A stretch of DNA of 44,050 bases from Chara braunii (taxonomy: Eukaryota > Streptophyta > Charophyceae > Charales > Characeae): NCBI GenBank assembly GCA_003427395.1, contig BFEA01000001.1:8913680-8957729 (forward strand). Reading direction: 5' to 3'. The notes under the pieces are model-generated. The model did not search any database. It saw only the letters and a program-made list of their open reading frames with translations, and was not told the origin of the DNA. The position numbers and the translations under genes were made by a program. This document shows positions 17,187-27,233 of the stretch, piece by piece. The stretch's first letter is position 1, and every line of letters begins with the position of its first letter.

Positions 17187-18655
17187 ACGGGGTCGGCATT
17201 AGAACGACCGGGGACGAAGCCCGAACGCCGAGATCTTGATGTAGACGAATGGAGGACCGGGACGGGGAGCCGGAGGAAGCTGATGATTCACTTCTTCTCC
17301 TTCTTCTTCACGATCCCTCTGCTGCGGTTCCATCGTCTTCTTCTTCTGGTGGCTCCGGATCACGCCACGGATCCTCGATCGATGAAACGTTTGCCGTGGG
17401 TTGCTTTCTCTCCGCAGTCTCCCGGCGCTTCCGTTTCCTCTGCTCTTCCTCCTCTTCGTTCTTTTCCTGCGACTGGCTCGATCCGCCGGCTATCCCCGCT
17501 TCTCTTTCCGGGACGTAGTCTGGATCGTCCCGTTCTTCACTCGATGGCTCTTCTTCTTCCTCCTCTTCATCTGCTTCCCCTATCTCCTCGTCCTGCGCCG
17601 CGTTTCTCCTCGCGATCGGGTCCCAAAACGTGAGATCGGTAACATCGATCTCCAAATAAAGCGCCTGGGAGGGATAGAGACAGTTGTCCTCGTCAATCTC
17701 CGTACACGTGGACCACACAAGGTATGTCTCGAGCGTTCGAGACAGCACGTGGCTGTCGGACTGCTCGTCACTGCGTGACAAGATGTCCAGGGGCAGATCA
17801 TCCACCAGCTGAGTCAGAAACACCAGCAACTCGTCTGTGATCAAGGTGAGATTGCCCTCCTCCACCTTCCCGAATACGAATCCCAGCAGATCGCCCTGCT
17901 CCGCCGTTCTCCAGGCTTGGATGATCAGAAGCTCCACGTTGTCCTCTGGGTGCTCTGGTCCTTGTCCGAACGGGGCCGCTTCTGACCAGCGGAACTCTAT
18001 CTCCAATAGACAGAAAGCGAGCTCGATATAGTCCTCCCACCACCCCTCCCACTTCTCCTCGCTCAATAGCGGCGCACTATTCTCCTTAACACAGTAGGAG
18101 AGAGTAGGAGCCCGCGCAGACTGCCAAAGGGTGGGGATGCTGGAGGGGAGGCCGAAATAGGAGACGCGACGATGGCTTATTGGGGTGGTGCAAAGGGACG
18201 AAGCTCCGGTAGCACGATCGCTGGCGAGCTTCGAGACGAGCGGAGCTGGAGGTCCGTGTCATGCACCAGTACGACGGTATCTCCTCGTTGAGCCAGGAGA
18301 TTTGTCCACGTTGTCCGCACTTCCCCAGCCCAGGCACGCAACGTCCAATAGATGTCGGAGTGAATCGCCGATGGAATCGCTGTGATATCTCCTGTAAAGA
18401 CGATGATGACGGTGATATGGCTAATCCCGGGGGGGGATAGCCGTCGGAAGGCCAAGATCTCGGCCTGAACGCGCGTAGTTGCTTCTTCCGTGAATCGGAA
18501 CTCTGCCGCTGCGTAGATCCCCGCCGTGCTAAAGAAAGCTGCGAACCGGAGGAGATCAGAGCAGAGATGGGGCCGCTGCCCTGCCGTATGACACTGATTC
18601 GCCCCCACGGAGTAAGAAGCCGCGCGCCGATCACTTGCTCCATTGCAAAGCTCAT
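17185..18655 (-). pseudogene. E1 ORF3: accessory protein downstream of integrase, frameshifted
   Basis: ORF3 starts at ATG 18655-18653, which overlaps the integrase stop as ATGA; an in-frame ATG sits two codons upstream. The N-terminal domain reads MSFAMEQVIGARLL, then after a frameshift RVQAEILAFRRLSPPGISH and VIIVFTGDITAIP. A stop near 18178 and another frame change lead to the second domain (18066-17308). That domain has LLIIQAWRTAEQGDLLGFVFG and FLTQLVDDLPLDIL. A very acidic linker follows and then, after TGA 17310-17308, an Arg-rich RRRRR/SR-like segment up to TGA 17187-17185. E2 and E3 have the same order. I do not recognise the family. The acidic-basic tail hints at nucleic-acid or chromatin interaction only by composition. 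Confidence 0.6.
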
Positions 18656-20373
18656 GGCCATTGTGATGGGGTAATAGAGAAAGAACAGGAAGGAGACAGA
18701 GAGACAGGAGAGAGGTAGTCGTCACCTTCTTCCGCAATGGAGGAGGAATCAGATGAATGCGAAGGTGGAGAAGGAGGAAGGGGACGTAGGTAGGACACGT
18801 GGCGGATGATCGGACGAGCCGATCGGCTGCCGGAGACCTCAGGCGCAAGCCGCACAGTGTTCACACCGTTCGGTCCGAGCGCAATCACGCAGAATCGCCC
18901 GAAGAATCGTGGCGCTAGCTTGCCTTGGCGAGCACATTTCCTCACCTGCACGATGTCCCCTAATTTGTATTGGGGCCGTGGACCTGTGTTCCCATTCCGG
19001 GCTTCGTAGCTTCGGACCTGTCGGCCATGGGCCAACTCGGTCATTTTCTGGCGTTTTCGGGCTAGCCTGGGTAGAGGCCGTTCCATTAATTCTAGGTGTC
19101 GTTTGCCTTTGTCCTGAGCCGTGGCCCTGGTGGGCCGCCGGCTCAGCATGGATTCATCAGGGAGGCTTGGTATCGATACGCAAGCAACGCTATTGGTCCT
19201 TAATTGGAAGGGGCTTAGCCCCGTCGATTCGTGAGGCGTTCCACGATGGACCGCCAGGATGTGGTCGACGATATCGGGCCAGGGCCTTGAATCCCGCGCT
19301 GCGATGTTTCGTCTCAACGCCGTCTTTATCACCCTATTCGCGTTTTCTACCAGTCCATTGGATTGTGACATGTGGGGTGCAGTATTCCGAGTGGTGACAC
19401 CGTGTATGACCAGATTCTTCAGCACCTCTCCTCTGAATTCAGCCCCGTTATCAGTCAGGATCTCTTCCGTATCTTGGTGCATCCCAATAAAACGGTTGAC
19501 GTACCGCGCGATTTCGGTGGCTTGTCGCGTGCGACAAGGGTAGGCCTCGATCCATTTCGAAAAGTGATCGACAAATACCAATTGGACTGAATAATCGCAA
19601 CTATTAGGACCAGGGGGCACCACTATATCGGTAGTATCCATACTTTCCCTTTAAAAGGGTCGTTCAACTACCGTTGGCACTATCGATCTTGGCGGCTGAA
19701 TCGGCGCCTTATCAGCGGCGAAGACTTGATAGTTAGTGACGATGTACTTCACATCGTCGCGGATATTGGACCAGTACCACTCATTCTTGTCGATAGCCAA
19801 CTCTGTGATCCGTACGGCGAAATGAGCCGCAGTTTCTTCATGTGCCGTCTTAACCCAGTCATACCTCATGAACGGATGCGGTACAACTATCCAAATCCCA
19901 CTGTCGTTTGTTTTGCGTTTTTCTAATCTGCCCTCCATCCGTTTGTAATCCCGAGCCCTCTCGTTGGCCCTCCTCCGATCTTCCTTGGTGAAATCATGGA
20001 GGGGGTTACTTACTAAGGTGGCAATCACGGCGATATCAGTCCATACTTCGGCCCTTCTAAACTTCCGGGTCTTTTCCAACGCTTCTGACGTGGCATCCAA
20101 AAAGCGAGCCTCGGTTGGAATCTTGTCAGTTCGACACAAGGGGCACAACCACGGTTTACCGTCGTTTCTGTATTGGATGCACGAGCCATGGGCTCGTGCG
20201 ACACACTGTCGACAATCTATCCTGTCAGCATACCCTTCCCTATTAGGATGCATGGAGACCGAGTACACGCGGGAGATGGCTTCGCAAAAATAGCAAAATT
20301 TGTGAGGCAGGGAGATGAGAGACGAAGAGGAGAGGGGAGAAAGAGGGGTAGTGAGGTTACCTCCATCACCCAT
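18652..20373 (-). pseudogene. pol: E1 PHD finger plus integrase, one nonsense codon
   Basis: The frame begins at ATG 20373, overlapping the RNase H stop as ATGggTGA. A C4HC3 PHD-type finger follows: CYFC, then CRQC, H, C in CRQCVARAHGSC, then PWLCPLC with the characteristic Trp two residues before the seventh Cys. Next comes integrase. The HHCC finger keeps its histidines (HEETAAH), but both cysteines of the CX2C are replaced (NYQVF, versus NCQVC in E2). The catalytic core has MDTTD, LTDNGAEF and GLVENANR, so the D,D-E triad is intact. TAA at 19653-19651 replaces a CAA retained in E2. The C-terminal barrel is GDIVQVRK ... KLAPRFFGRF. No chromodomain is present. Integrase inserts the cDNA into host chromatin. 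Confidence 0.85.
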
Positions 20374-21885
20374 TGCCACCGTTCTGCTTCTTGCCACGTG
20401 GGAGAACTGCCACTTGTCCGTACTTAGGCTCGTTTGTCAAGTCCGGCTCCTTCCACGGTGTAATTTCCTCGCCCTTTGGTACTTTAGCACATCGATGCAG
20501 GCGTGTCAGTCCGTCCTCGTTGCAGTGTCGCTCTGTCTTCCGATGAACGATATCGAAGTCGTATTCTTGTAGTCGCACTGCCCAACGACCAATCATGCCT
20601 ATGTAATTAGTGAGCTTCTTCAACGCCAGCAATGGTTCGTGATCTGTTACGAGGCGAAACTTTTGTCCGTAGAGATACAGATGGAAGTGTTGGATTCTCC
20701 ACACTACTGCATAGCATTCTCCCTGAGGTGCTGAGTCATTTCTCCGTTCATCCAGTACCGTGCGCAATGCGTACTCGATGACGTGTTCGCGACCATCGTT
20801 CCCCTTCTGCGCTAGAATAGCGGAGATAGCTTCCAGCTGCCAGTCCGTGATAAGAATGAACTGCTTCAAGGGGTCCGGCCGAATCAAAATAGGGGTCGTC
20901 GCCACAGCGTCCTTGAGGGTTGCGAAAGCCTGTTGGCACTCCGTGTCCCAGCTGAGAGGCTGGTCCTTCCGTAGCAGGTTCGTTAGTGGTCGTGCAATCA
21001 CGGCGAAACCCTTGATGAAGCGGCGATAGTACGATGCCAGTCCCAAGAAGGCCCGAACCTGCGTCAGCGACGTGGGAACTGGGGCTCCTCTTACCGCCGC
21101 AACCTTTCTTGAGTCCGGCTGCAGTCCTCCACATGTCACGACGTAGCCCAAGAACGAAATTTCCGAGAGGAAAAACTCGCTCTTCTCGAGCGCGATCTTG
21201 AACCCAGCGTCTCTCAGCGCTCCCAATGTCCACTCGATGTGTTGCGCGTGCCCGTGATAGGTCTCCGAGTAGATAAGGATATCGTCCATGTACACGATCA
21301 CGCAGAAGTTGATCATCCCTTGTGTTAACCACGTCTTGTTGACGAAGTTCTGGAATATCATATTCATCGCTCGCTCAAACGTGGCAAGCGAGTTGCAAAT
21401 CCCCATCGGACACCGAACCCACTGCCACGTGCCCTCAAACAGTACAAAGGTCGTCTTGGGCCGATCTTCCTCCTTCACCAGAATGTGATGGAAGCCATGC
21501 CGAATATCAAACTTTCTGAAATAATTAGTGCAACCAATCGCATCCAACAAATCATCAATTTGGGGGAGGGGATACACATCTTTAATCGTGATTTCATTCA
21601 ACTTGCGATAATCGATGCATATGCGAATTGATCCATTTTTCTTCGGCACTAGCACTACGGGAATGACCATGGTCCGGTGGCGGGTTCAATCCACCCGCTG
21701 GCTTCGAATTCTCGGATTCGTTCAAGAGCCTTTTTGCGCTTTATCAGGGAGTATCGGTACGGCTTACAATGGATCGGGGAGTGATTCCCCGTCTGTATTT
21801 CGTGTTGAATAATTAACGACAGGCCAATGTCAGTGTCAGTCACGCTAATCGCTCCCCGATATTCCATCAAAATGTCCGCAATCAA
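20366..21885 (-). pseudogene. pol: E1 reverse transcriptase and RNase H
   Basis: The RT reads GWIEPATGPW, then after a 1-base frameshift near 21665 VVLVPKKNGSIRICIDYRKLN, YFRKFDIRHGFHHI and VIVYMDDILIYS. All three catalytic aspartates are present. Compared with typical Ty3/gypsy RTs there are about ten extra residues (TWLTQGMINF) just before the YMDD strand. Connection and thumb: VRAFLGLASYYRRFIKGF. RNase H: ITDWQLEAISAILAQKG, GECYAVVW, LVTDHEPLLALK and NEDGLTRL, which cover the usual acidic residues. The frame from 21670 to 20366 (434 codons) is uninterrupted. This enzyme copies the element RNA into cDNA inside particles. Confidence 0.9.
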
Positions 21886-21957
21886 TCGATGAATCTCATC
21901 GGGTACGTACTGTGGTATGTGTAACTCGAAAAGTTGGTCCCAGATCCGTACATCTAT

Positions 21958-22653
21958 CTATTTTGTGCGTGCAGGTTTCGCGACATCGGGTGGGGGTGCA
22001 GAAATGAAGGAGTGATCCGATCGCCAGTCCCGAATGGCCACGTGTCCTTCTGGGGTAATTCCGTCACAGACATCCTGCCATGCTACGGTCCTGGTCGCGA
22101 TCTTTACTCCAAGTTCGTCCGAGTCAGCTTCGAGGCGCCCAGGAGGTTCCAAAGAACTTGCTTCTGCCCCCAAGCGCAACAGTCGCACTTCTTTTGCAGG
22201 TGTCAAGAGGGACCTTGATAGATCCGTAATGTCGCAGTAATGCTTCTTGTCGCTGTATCTGGCGAGAAGCGGGGTGATTCCTTCGTACAGGGTTTGAGGG
22301 GGTTCCAGAGAATCAAGCATCCTCAAAATCTGTACGAGGGGTTCACCTAAAATCATAGCCTTAGTCCTTTGAATATTTCAACTGGTTTGATGCATCGTTC
22401 TTGCGATCGTTCTGGGTGGCGGATAAAAAACGCGCTGTTGCATTAGTTTCAGGATCTCTGGGTCATTTTCGTCACTGCTGTCTGCTTCATTTGTGGATGA
22501 CTCCCCATCCGCGGATTCTTCTCAGGAGATCATACGGAGAGTCCCTGCCATCATCGGCGAAACCCATGGGACTGCGCTGATGGTAGTACGAAGGGTCAGT
22601 CTCATCGGTACAGCATAGGGTTTTCCTCTCGTATTTCGGAGGAGGATTGACCT
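21958..22653 (-). pseudogene. pol: E1 protease-RT linker
   Basis: This minus-strand region lies between the second half of protease and the RT fingers. The frame below 22356 is open for 132 codons (ILGEPLVQILRMLDSLEPP onward). Above it are acidic Ser/Asp/Glu-rich codons and a segment ending QQRVFYPPPRT, with at least two stops. No enzymatic motif is visible. Its position and the absence of another gene make it a spacer of the polyprotein. Confidence 0.5.
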
Positions 22654-23306
22654 TCACTCGAAATCCAGGTTCGCTCGTAATGCCACAAGAGCGGGAAGCC
22701 CAAAAAGAATGTCGTAGGTATTTACATCTAGCACAAGGATATTTCCTAGTGCGTGCACCTTCCCTAATCGGAAAGCGACGTTGGTCATCCTTCCCACTCT
22801 TTTAATCTTTTCTTCGTCGGCCGAAACGAGCTGATCTTTCTCGAAAAGCATGATCAGATCGTTTTCCTACCTACCCTTTCAACCACTCTCAGTCAAAAAG
22901 CCAAAACCGCAGCTCCCGAATCTATAATTGCGTTATACAGAATTCCCCAAATTTCGATGTCGCATTCCGCGGATTTCCAGGGGATGGGTTTAATCCGTAG
23001 GAAATGATCATCTTTCTGTATTAGTCCTACCCGTATTGGATCTGACGTTTCCGTCGCGTTTTCGTCTGGCGTGGGACTTTTGGTTTTTATGTTCGTGGTT
23101 CGGGCGAGGGCGAATCGTTTCCGATTCGCCTTGCAGTGTTGTAACATCCGCTCATTAGCTTGTTCAGAGATCGAGAGCAGATGGCCGATAGGGAGTGGAA
23201 TCCGATGGTCCAAGGCTCGAACGATGTTAAGCACATCAATTTCCCCAGTGACGAAGGTGGGTCCTCCCGACTCCATCTCACCTGGAGAAGGCCGCCACTC
23301 CGCCAC
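22654..23306 (-). pseudogene. pol: E1 aspartic protease region
   Basis: The active-site strand is LYNAIIDSGAAVLAF (about 22940-22893), with the canonical D-S-G of retropepsins. A stop follows at 22893 together with a frame change. The second half (22851-22654) contains VGRMTNVAFRLGKVHALGNI and VNTYDILFGLPALVALRAN, matching the C-terminal ILG-x-P-like flap and strand pattern. The upstream part is a linker from gag. The enzyme would process the Gag-Pol polyprotein; here it is broken by one frameshift and stop. Confidence 0.7.
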
Positions 23307-23327
23307 TTCTTTCTGTTCTGGGGCCGG

Positions 23328-24676
23328 TCAGATTGTTCCGATCATTCCAAGCCCGGGATACCCAAGCGATATATATTTATCTAATGGGATGAGCTCAGCG
23401 GTTTCTTCTGCGGTAGCTAATGCACTTCCCCCACCCTCTACTTCTTCCATCAAAGCTCCTACTCGTCCTGGTCCGTTAGCGATGGGAGTCGCCGCCATCG
23501 GTGCGACCCCGACTCGTTGTTGCGGAGGCCTGTGGGAGCAATCACGGGCTAGATGCCCTGGTTGATGACATGCATAACAGACGTTCAGATTGTTTGCGGC
23601 TCCTCCAAGAACCGACGCAGGGGCCAGCCCTTGCTGAACCGGAGGAGCACACACTGCAATAGGCCGCATGTTTCTCATCATAGCTTCTATTCGAGCATTA
23701 TGCTCCCGTTGTTCTTTTTGGCTTTCCTGGATAAAGCTAATTAGCATTTTAGTGAGCTAAAAAATGGCTGCGGACTCACTCGATCTCACAGGGTTCTCGA
23801 TTGGTGGCGGGGGTAACGCCCTTACAGGCGCTGGTATCACCAGAACAGGGGCGCTCAGAATCTCACTTGGGGTTAGTCGCTTGGGTCCTATCTGCTCCAG
23901 ATAGGTGACGGGACCTGACACAAATCCCATGTTTTCGAACTTGTTTTGTAATGCAGCCAGCTCAGCTCTCGCCCTCGCAAGTTCGGACGAATCTCCTTCC
24001 CTGGAATAATCTTCTCCTTCCAGGAAGTTCGCCGCGAACTTCCGTTCCATTTCGTTCGCAGCAGCCATGATCTGTTGCAGCATGTGAGTGATGGGGGAAA
24101 ATTGCTTTCGCAATTTAGCTCTCATCGTTCGGCTGCGAATGCCATCTATGAACAAATCTCTCCCGACTTATTCGCCTTGCTCGGTCTTTACAAACATTCG
24201 GTAGAACCGGTTTCGATACTCGGCGACAGACTCGAGGGGTTTTTGTACTCGATCTTTGATCATGTAAAGTGCTTGCTCTGGGTGGACATAATCAAACCGA
24301 TTCAGGAAATCCCGTTCGAAGGTTGGGAGATCGACCCACACATAGGTACTAAACCAATGATGAGCATCTCCTCCTAACTGAGCAGGAATGTTTATATTTG
24401 CTTCGTGATCATCATATGTTGCGCTCTAAGCGTGGCCAGCCATGCTCCTGCGAGATGATGGGCTGGATCGAATAGATAGAGATCACGTGGCATCGTGGGA
24501 GCCCGTGCTCGTGGGACGGGTTGGTTAGGATTTGGTTGATTAGCAATCTGTTGGGGATTCGGGTTCTGTACATTAGCAACTATTTTGGCTGCTTGTCGAT
24601 TAGCTGATCTCCTTCGGGTGATGACGGGGTCGCGTCTATGCGCGTTCCGGGGGCGAGGCCGCCCTCGGTTAGCCAA
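23328..24676 (-). pseudogene. gag: E1 gag with zinc knuckle
   Basis: The N-terminus is basic (RGRPRPRNAHRRD). The capsid-like region, recovered after a frameshift near 24410, contains LGGDAHHWFSTYVW and SVAEYRNRFYRMF. Stops lie at 24170-24168 (TAA) and 23759-23757 (TAG). Downstream, a coiled-coil-like stretch (NEMERKFAANFLEG, ARAELAALQNKFENM) precedes a CCHC knuckle CYACHQPGHLARDC (CX2CX4HX4C). The order and residues are typical of Ty3/gypsy gag, which packages element RNA. It follows the primer-binding site by about 50 bases, as expected for the first ORF. Confidence 0.75.
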
Positions 24677-24722
24677 ATCGCCTAATTAACGTGCTATCGA
24701 TCCTAAGACCCAGCCACGTGTC

Positions 24723-24736
24723 GGGCTCCGATACCA
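24723..24736 (-). promoter_or_regulatory. Primer-binding site of E1 (TGGTATCGGAGCCC)
   Basis: Read on the minus strand, TGGTATCGGAGCCC immediately follows the 5' LTR. It differs by one base from TGGTATCAGAGCC, the common plant-retrotransposon site complementary to the 3' end of initiator tRNA-Met. This is where tRNA would prime minus-strand cDNA synthesis. Confidence 0.75.
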
Positions 24737-27175
24737 ACCTCATGCCCAGCGCGACTTCCTGATCAGAGTAGGATGGGGGCCTGGAAGTGCGAAAAGGGGT
24801 GTGCCAAGGATTTTTGGGGAAAGTGGAGTCCCAGGTCAGAACTGAGATCTCCTGTAACAGGGTCTTTCAGGGGCACGATTGCAATTTGGTGGAGAGGGTG
24901 TCTTCGAGTTGCAGGGCAGATGGTATGCGCGGGTCGCTCAAGACCGAGCGAGCCACTGGTTTCGGGGACGGCGGTTCGCGGGCGAGTCCCTTCGGAACGC
25001 CGGGGTTCTCTGATAAGCCCGTCTGTCGGGAGTTGCCACGTGGCGCTGGCCGTCGCGCGTTCATGTTAGGCATTCAGAACGTCGGGGTTCTCTGATCGCC
25101 GCGTCGTCGGCAATTTTCGCAGGGTGTGCTGGGCCAATAGGGGGCTATGGCCGGCCACGGAACGACGCTGAGTTGATGGTATGGAAGAAGAAGGCGAAAG
25201 GGAGGGAAACTGGTGGTGATGACGACAAATGCGGGGTGGATGAAGTAATAGGTATGGTCCGGAGAAGGGAAATCAGAACACCGGGGGTCGCTGAAGGTGG
25301 CACAATGGAATTCCCGGGGACACAATCGGTTCAAAGTGTGGCAGGGGTATCTTTGCCTCAGGATTTCGTTTATCCAAGGGGTGAAGTAATTTGGGTTGTA
25401 TGATGAGTCGGAATTCCAGGATCACATCATTGTGTCATTGCGGTATTATGAGTTGCCTAAGGGCGGGTCCGTGGCGATCGAGGTCTCCGCGTGCGAGCAC
25501 GTGCAGGCCACGCGAATGGCGTCGGACTTACTCGTGCTCGTGCGGGACGACTGTGCCGCTGCGGATTCCGGGATGGCCACTCCCAATCGGGCAGGGCATC
25601 TGCGATCGATGGTCCTGACGAGTCAACGCCCGGGGATACGTGTAAGTGTGCAACTCAGATCGCGCTTTACACGTGTCCTCGCGCAGCGTTCGCCAAGCTC
25701 GGCATCCAATCGTCTAATTACTCCGTGATGTTATGAGTATGCAAGATGCAACGACAGCTCGATCAAAGGACAAGCAAAGACAAGGACAGGATTATCGATT
25801 GCGCAAAATTCCTATTCTACACACGAGTGCATTGAATGCGACAACAAAAAGCAAAGACAAGGATCTGGTAGAAAGATAAGCAATCAATCATGGCATCCAT
25901 ACATCCATACATTCAACAATCATACACACAGTGCCTCGGAGCTGGGAAAAATCGCAAGGACAAGTATGAGCAAAAACCCAAGTCCAAATTTCGATAAACA
26001 AAAATCGGGCAAACCGCCCAGAGTCAAAATCAAAACTTGTATACATGAGACAGGAGAGTAAAAGAAACAGCAACTCCGCGTCCATCAACCTCAACTCTCT
26101 CTTTCTCTCTCTCTTCTTATCCGATGCGGACAGTCCGTCGTCGGGCACCAACCCACGAAGCCGTCACCCCGCTTAGTCCTCCCGCACCCGTCAAGTTCGT
26201 CCGCGCCCACAGTCCGTCGTGGCCCGCGTCAACCCCGCGCGTTTGGCACCAGCTCGTGAGGTCGCCCGAATCCTGATCTACTCACCTCTTACTTCGCTCG
26301 TGTGCCGACCCTTCCTGATCGCGCAACCCCGAGCTTCCAACAGCTGGTTAAGAGAGTTAACTAATCGCGCAGCCGGAATTTATAGCGTGCATGCATGCGC
26401 GAAGAACACGGAATTACAAGGACTTAGAAGAAGGGAAGGGGGAGGGATTGCCTACATCTGCATGGTCTGATCGCGGCGTGGGGGACGTAGCCGCTCTCCA
26501 CTCATCGATCCGATCATGCAGACCGCGGCTACCAAAAACGCAGCAAAAGATAGAGCAGAAGGGCGGGAAAGACGAAGCGCAAGAAGAAAGATACAGTTAC
26601 AATGGCGCCCGCCTCAAGTTACAGTTACACACACGATTAAAGGCGCCGACTAATCAGAGTTCCATTGCAGCCGCATGAAAAAGCGCGTAAATAAAAAGCG
26701 CCGCGCGGCAAAGGAAATCCTAATTAGAAAATTCCTAAATTCCTATCTAATGCGAGAGAGCAAAAAAGCAAAAATGGCGGAAGAAAAATTCAGAAATTCC
26801 AAGAGTCATCGGAGCTTGACAAAGTTCGAAACAAAATTAAAAGGAAAATTCAAAAGAACGAAGCAATTTCCGCGCGATATCCGCGCCCAAAAGTTTGGAA
26901 CCGAAACAAAAGAAACAAAGTCAATATTAATTAATCGCGCTCGCGGCGGCGCGCCAGCCATCTAGCCAATCAATCAATCAACCGGTCGTCCCAGGGCCCG
27001 CCCAGCTCCGAACCCAGTCATTCGAAAAGAAGTGACGAAAAAGACGAAAAAGCAAGGACACTGATGCAATTTTCCATCGATCCCGAACTCCCGTAATTGG
27101 CCCAACCTTCCCAACTTAGGACCCCTCATTGCAACCGCGCAGAAAGTTGCGCGTTACAGAAAGTGGTTCGTCACA
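24737..27175 (-). repeat. E1 5' LTR (~2.44 kb)
   Basis: The LTR begins (minus strand) TGTGACGAAC at 27175 and runs down to the primer-binding site. It is homologous along its length to the E2 LTR (33123-31000 plus 27416-27234) and at its start to the truncated E1 3' LTR. A TATA box (minus TATAAAT, 26384-26378) lies about 790 bases in. The E2 LTR ends GGGGGTCACA, a perfect inverted match to TGTGAC. The corresponding last ~10 bases appear deleted in E1, where GAGGTTGG runs straight into TATCGGAGCC. Short frames inside it are not supported as genes. Confidence 0.85.
26378..26384 (-). promoter_or_regulatory. LTR TATA box, conserved in all four LTR copies
   Basis: TATAAATTCCG (minus strand) sits at 745-860 bases from the LTR start in E1 5' LTR (26384), E1 3' LTR (15685), E2 LTR (32378-32372) and, on the plus strand, E3 LTR (42034-42040). 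The surrounding GCTATAAATTCCG is preserved even in the otherwise divergent E3 LTR, which supports a U3 promoter. Confidence 0.6.
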
Positions 27176-27233
27176 AGACTTCAAATGAATCTTACCGCTT
27201 TCAGGCGGAAGATTCATTTGCAATCTGCAGCAT
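27176..27233. repeat. 58-bp hairpin spacer between two LTRs
   Basis: This is the sequence between the start of the E1 5' LTR and the end of the E2 3' LTR. It contains AAATGAATCTT (27183-27193) and its exact reverse complement AAGATTCATTT (27209-27219), with an inner CCGC/GCGG (27195-27198, 27205-27208). It is not part of either LTR. Confidence 0.7.

Larger units (their letters stand above)
15623..27175 (-). mobile_element. E1: near-complete minus-strand Ty3/gypsy retrotransposon with accessory ORFs
   Basis: Order on the minus strand: 5' LTR (27175-24737), primer-binding site, gag, protease, RT-RNase H, PHD finger-integrase, ORF3, ORF4, short 3' untranslated region, 3' LTR (16444-15623, truncated). 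The two LTRs are nearly identical where they overlap, apart from a ~43-bp indel. This supports them as the pair of one insertion. Only a few stops and frameshifts interrupt the coding regions, so E1 is the youngest element here. Its outer 3' end is missing: homology stops at 15623 next to unrelated sequence, so the target-site duplication cannot be checked. Confidence 0.85.

Noticed and set aside
24773-26965. Many short frames in the E1 5' LTR
   Set aside because: They recur in the E2 LTR only as noncoding homology, with indels that are not multiples of three.
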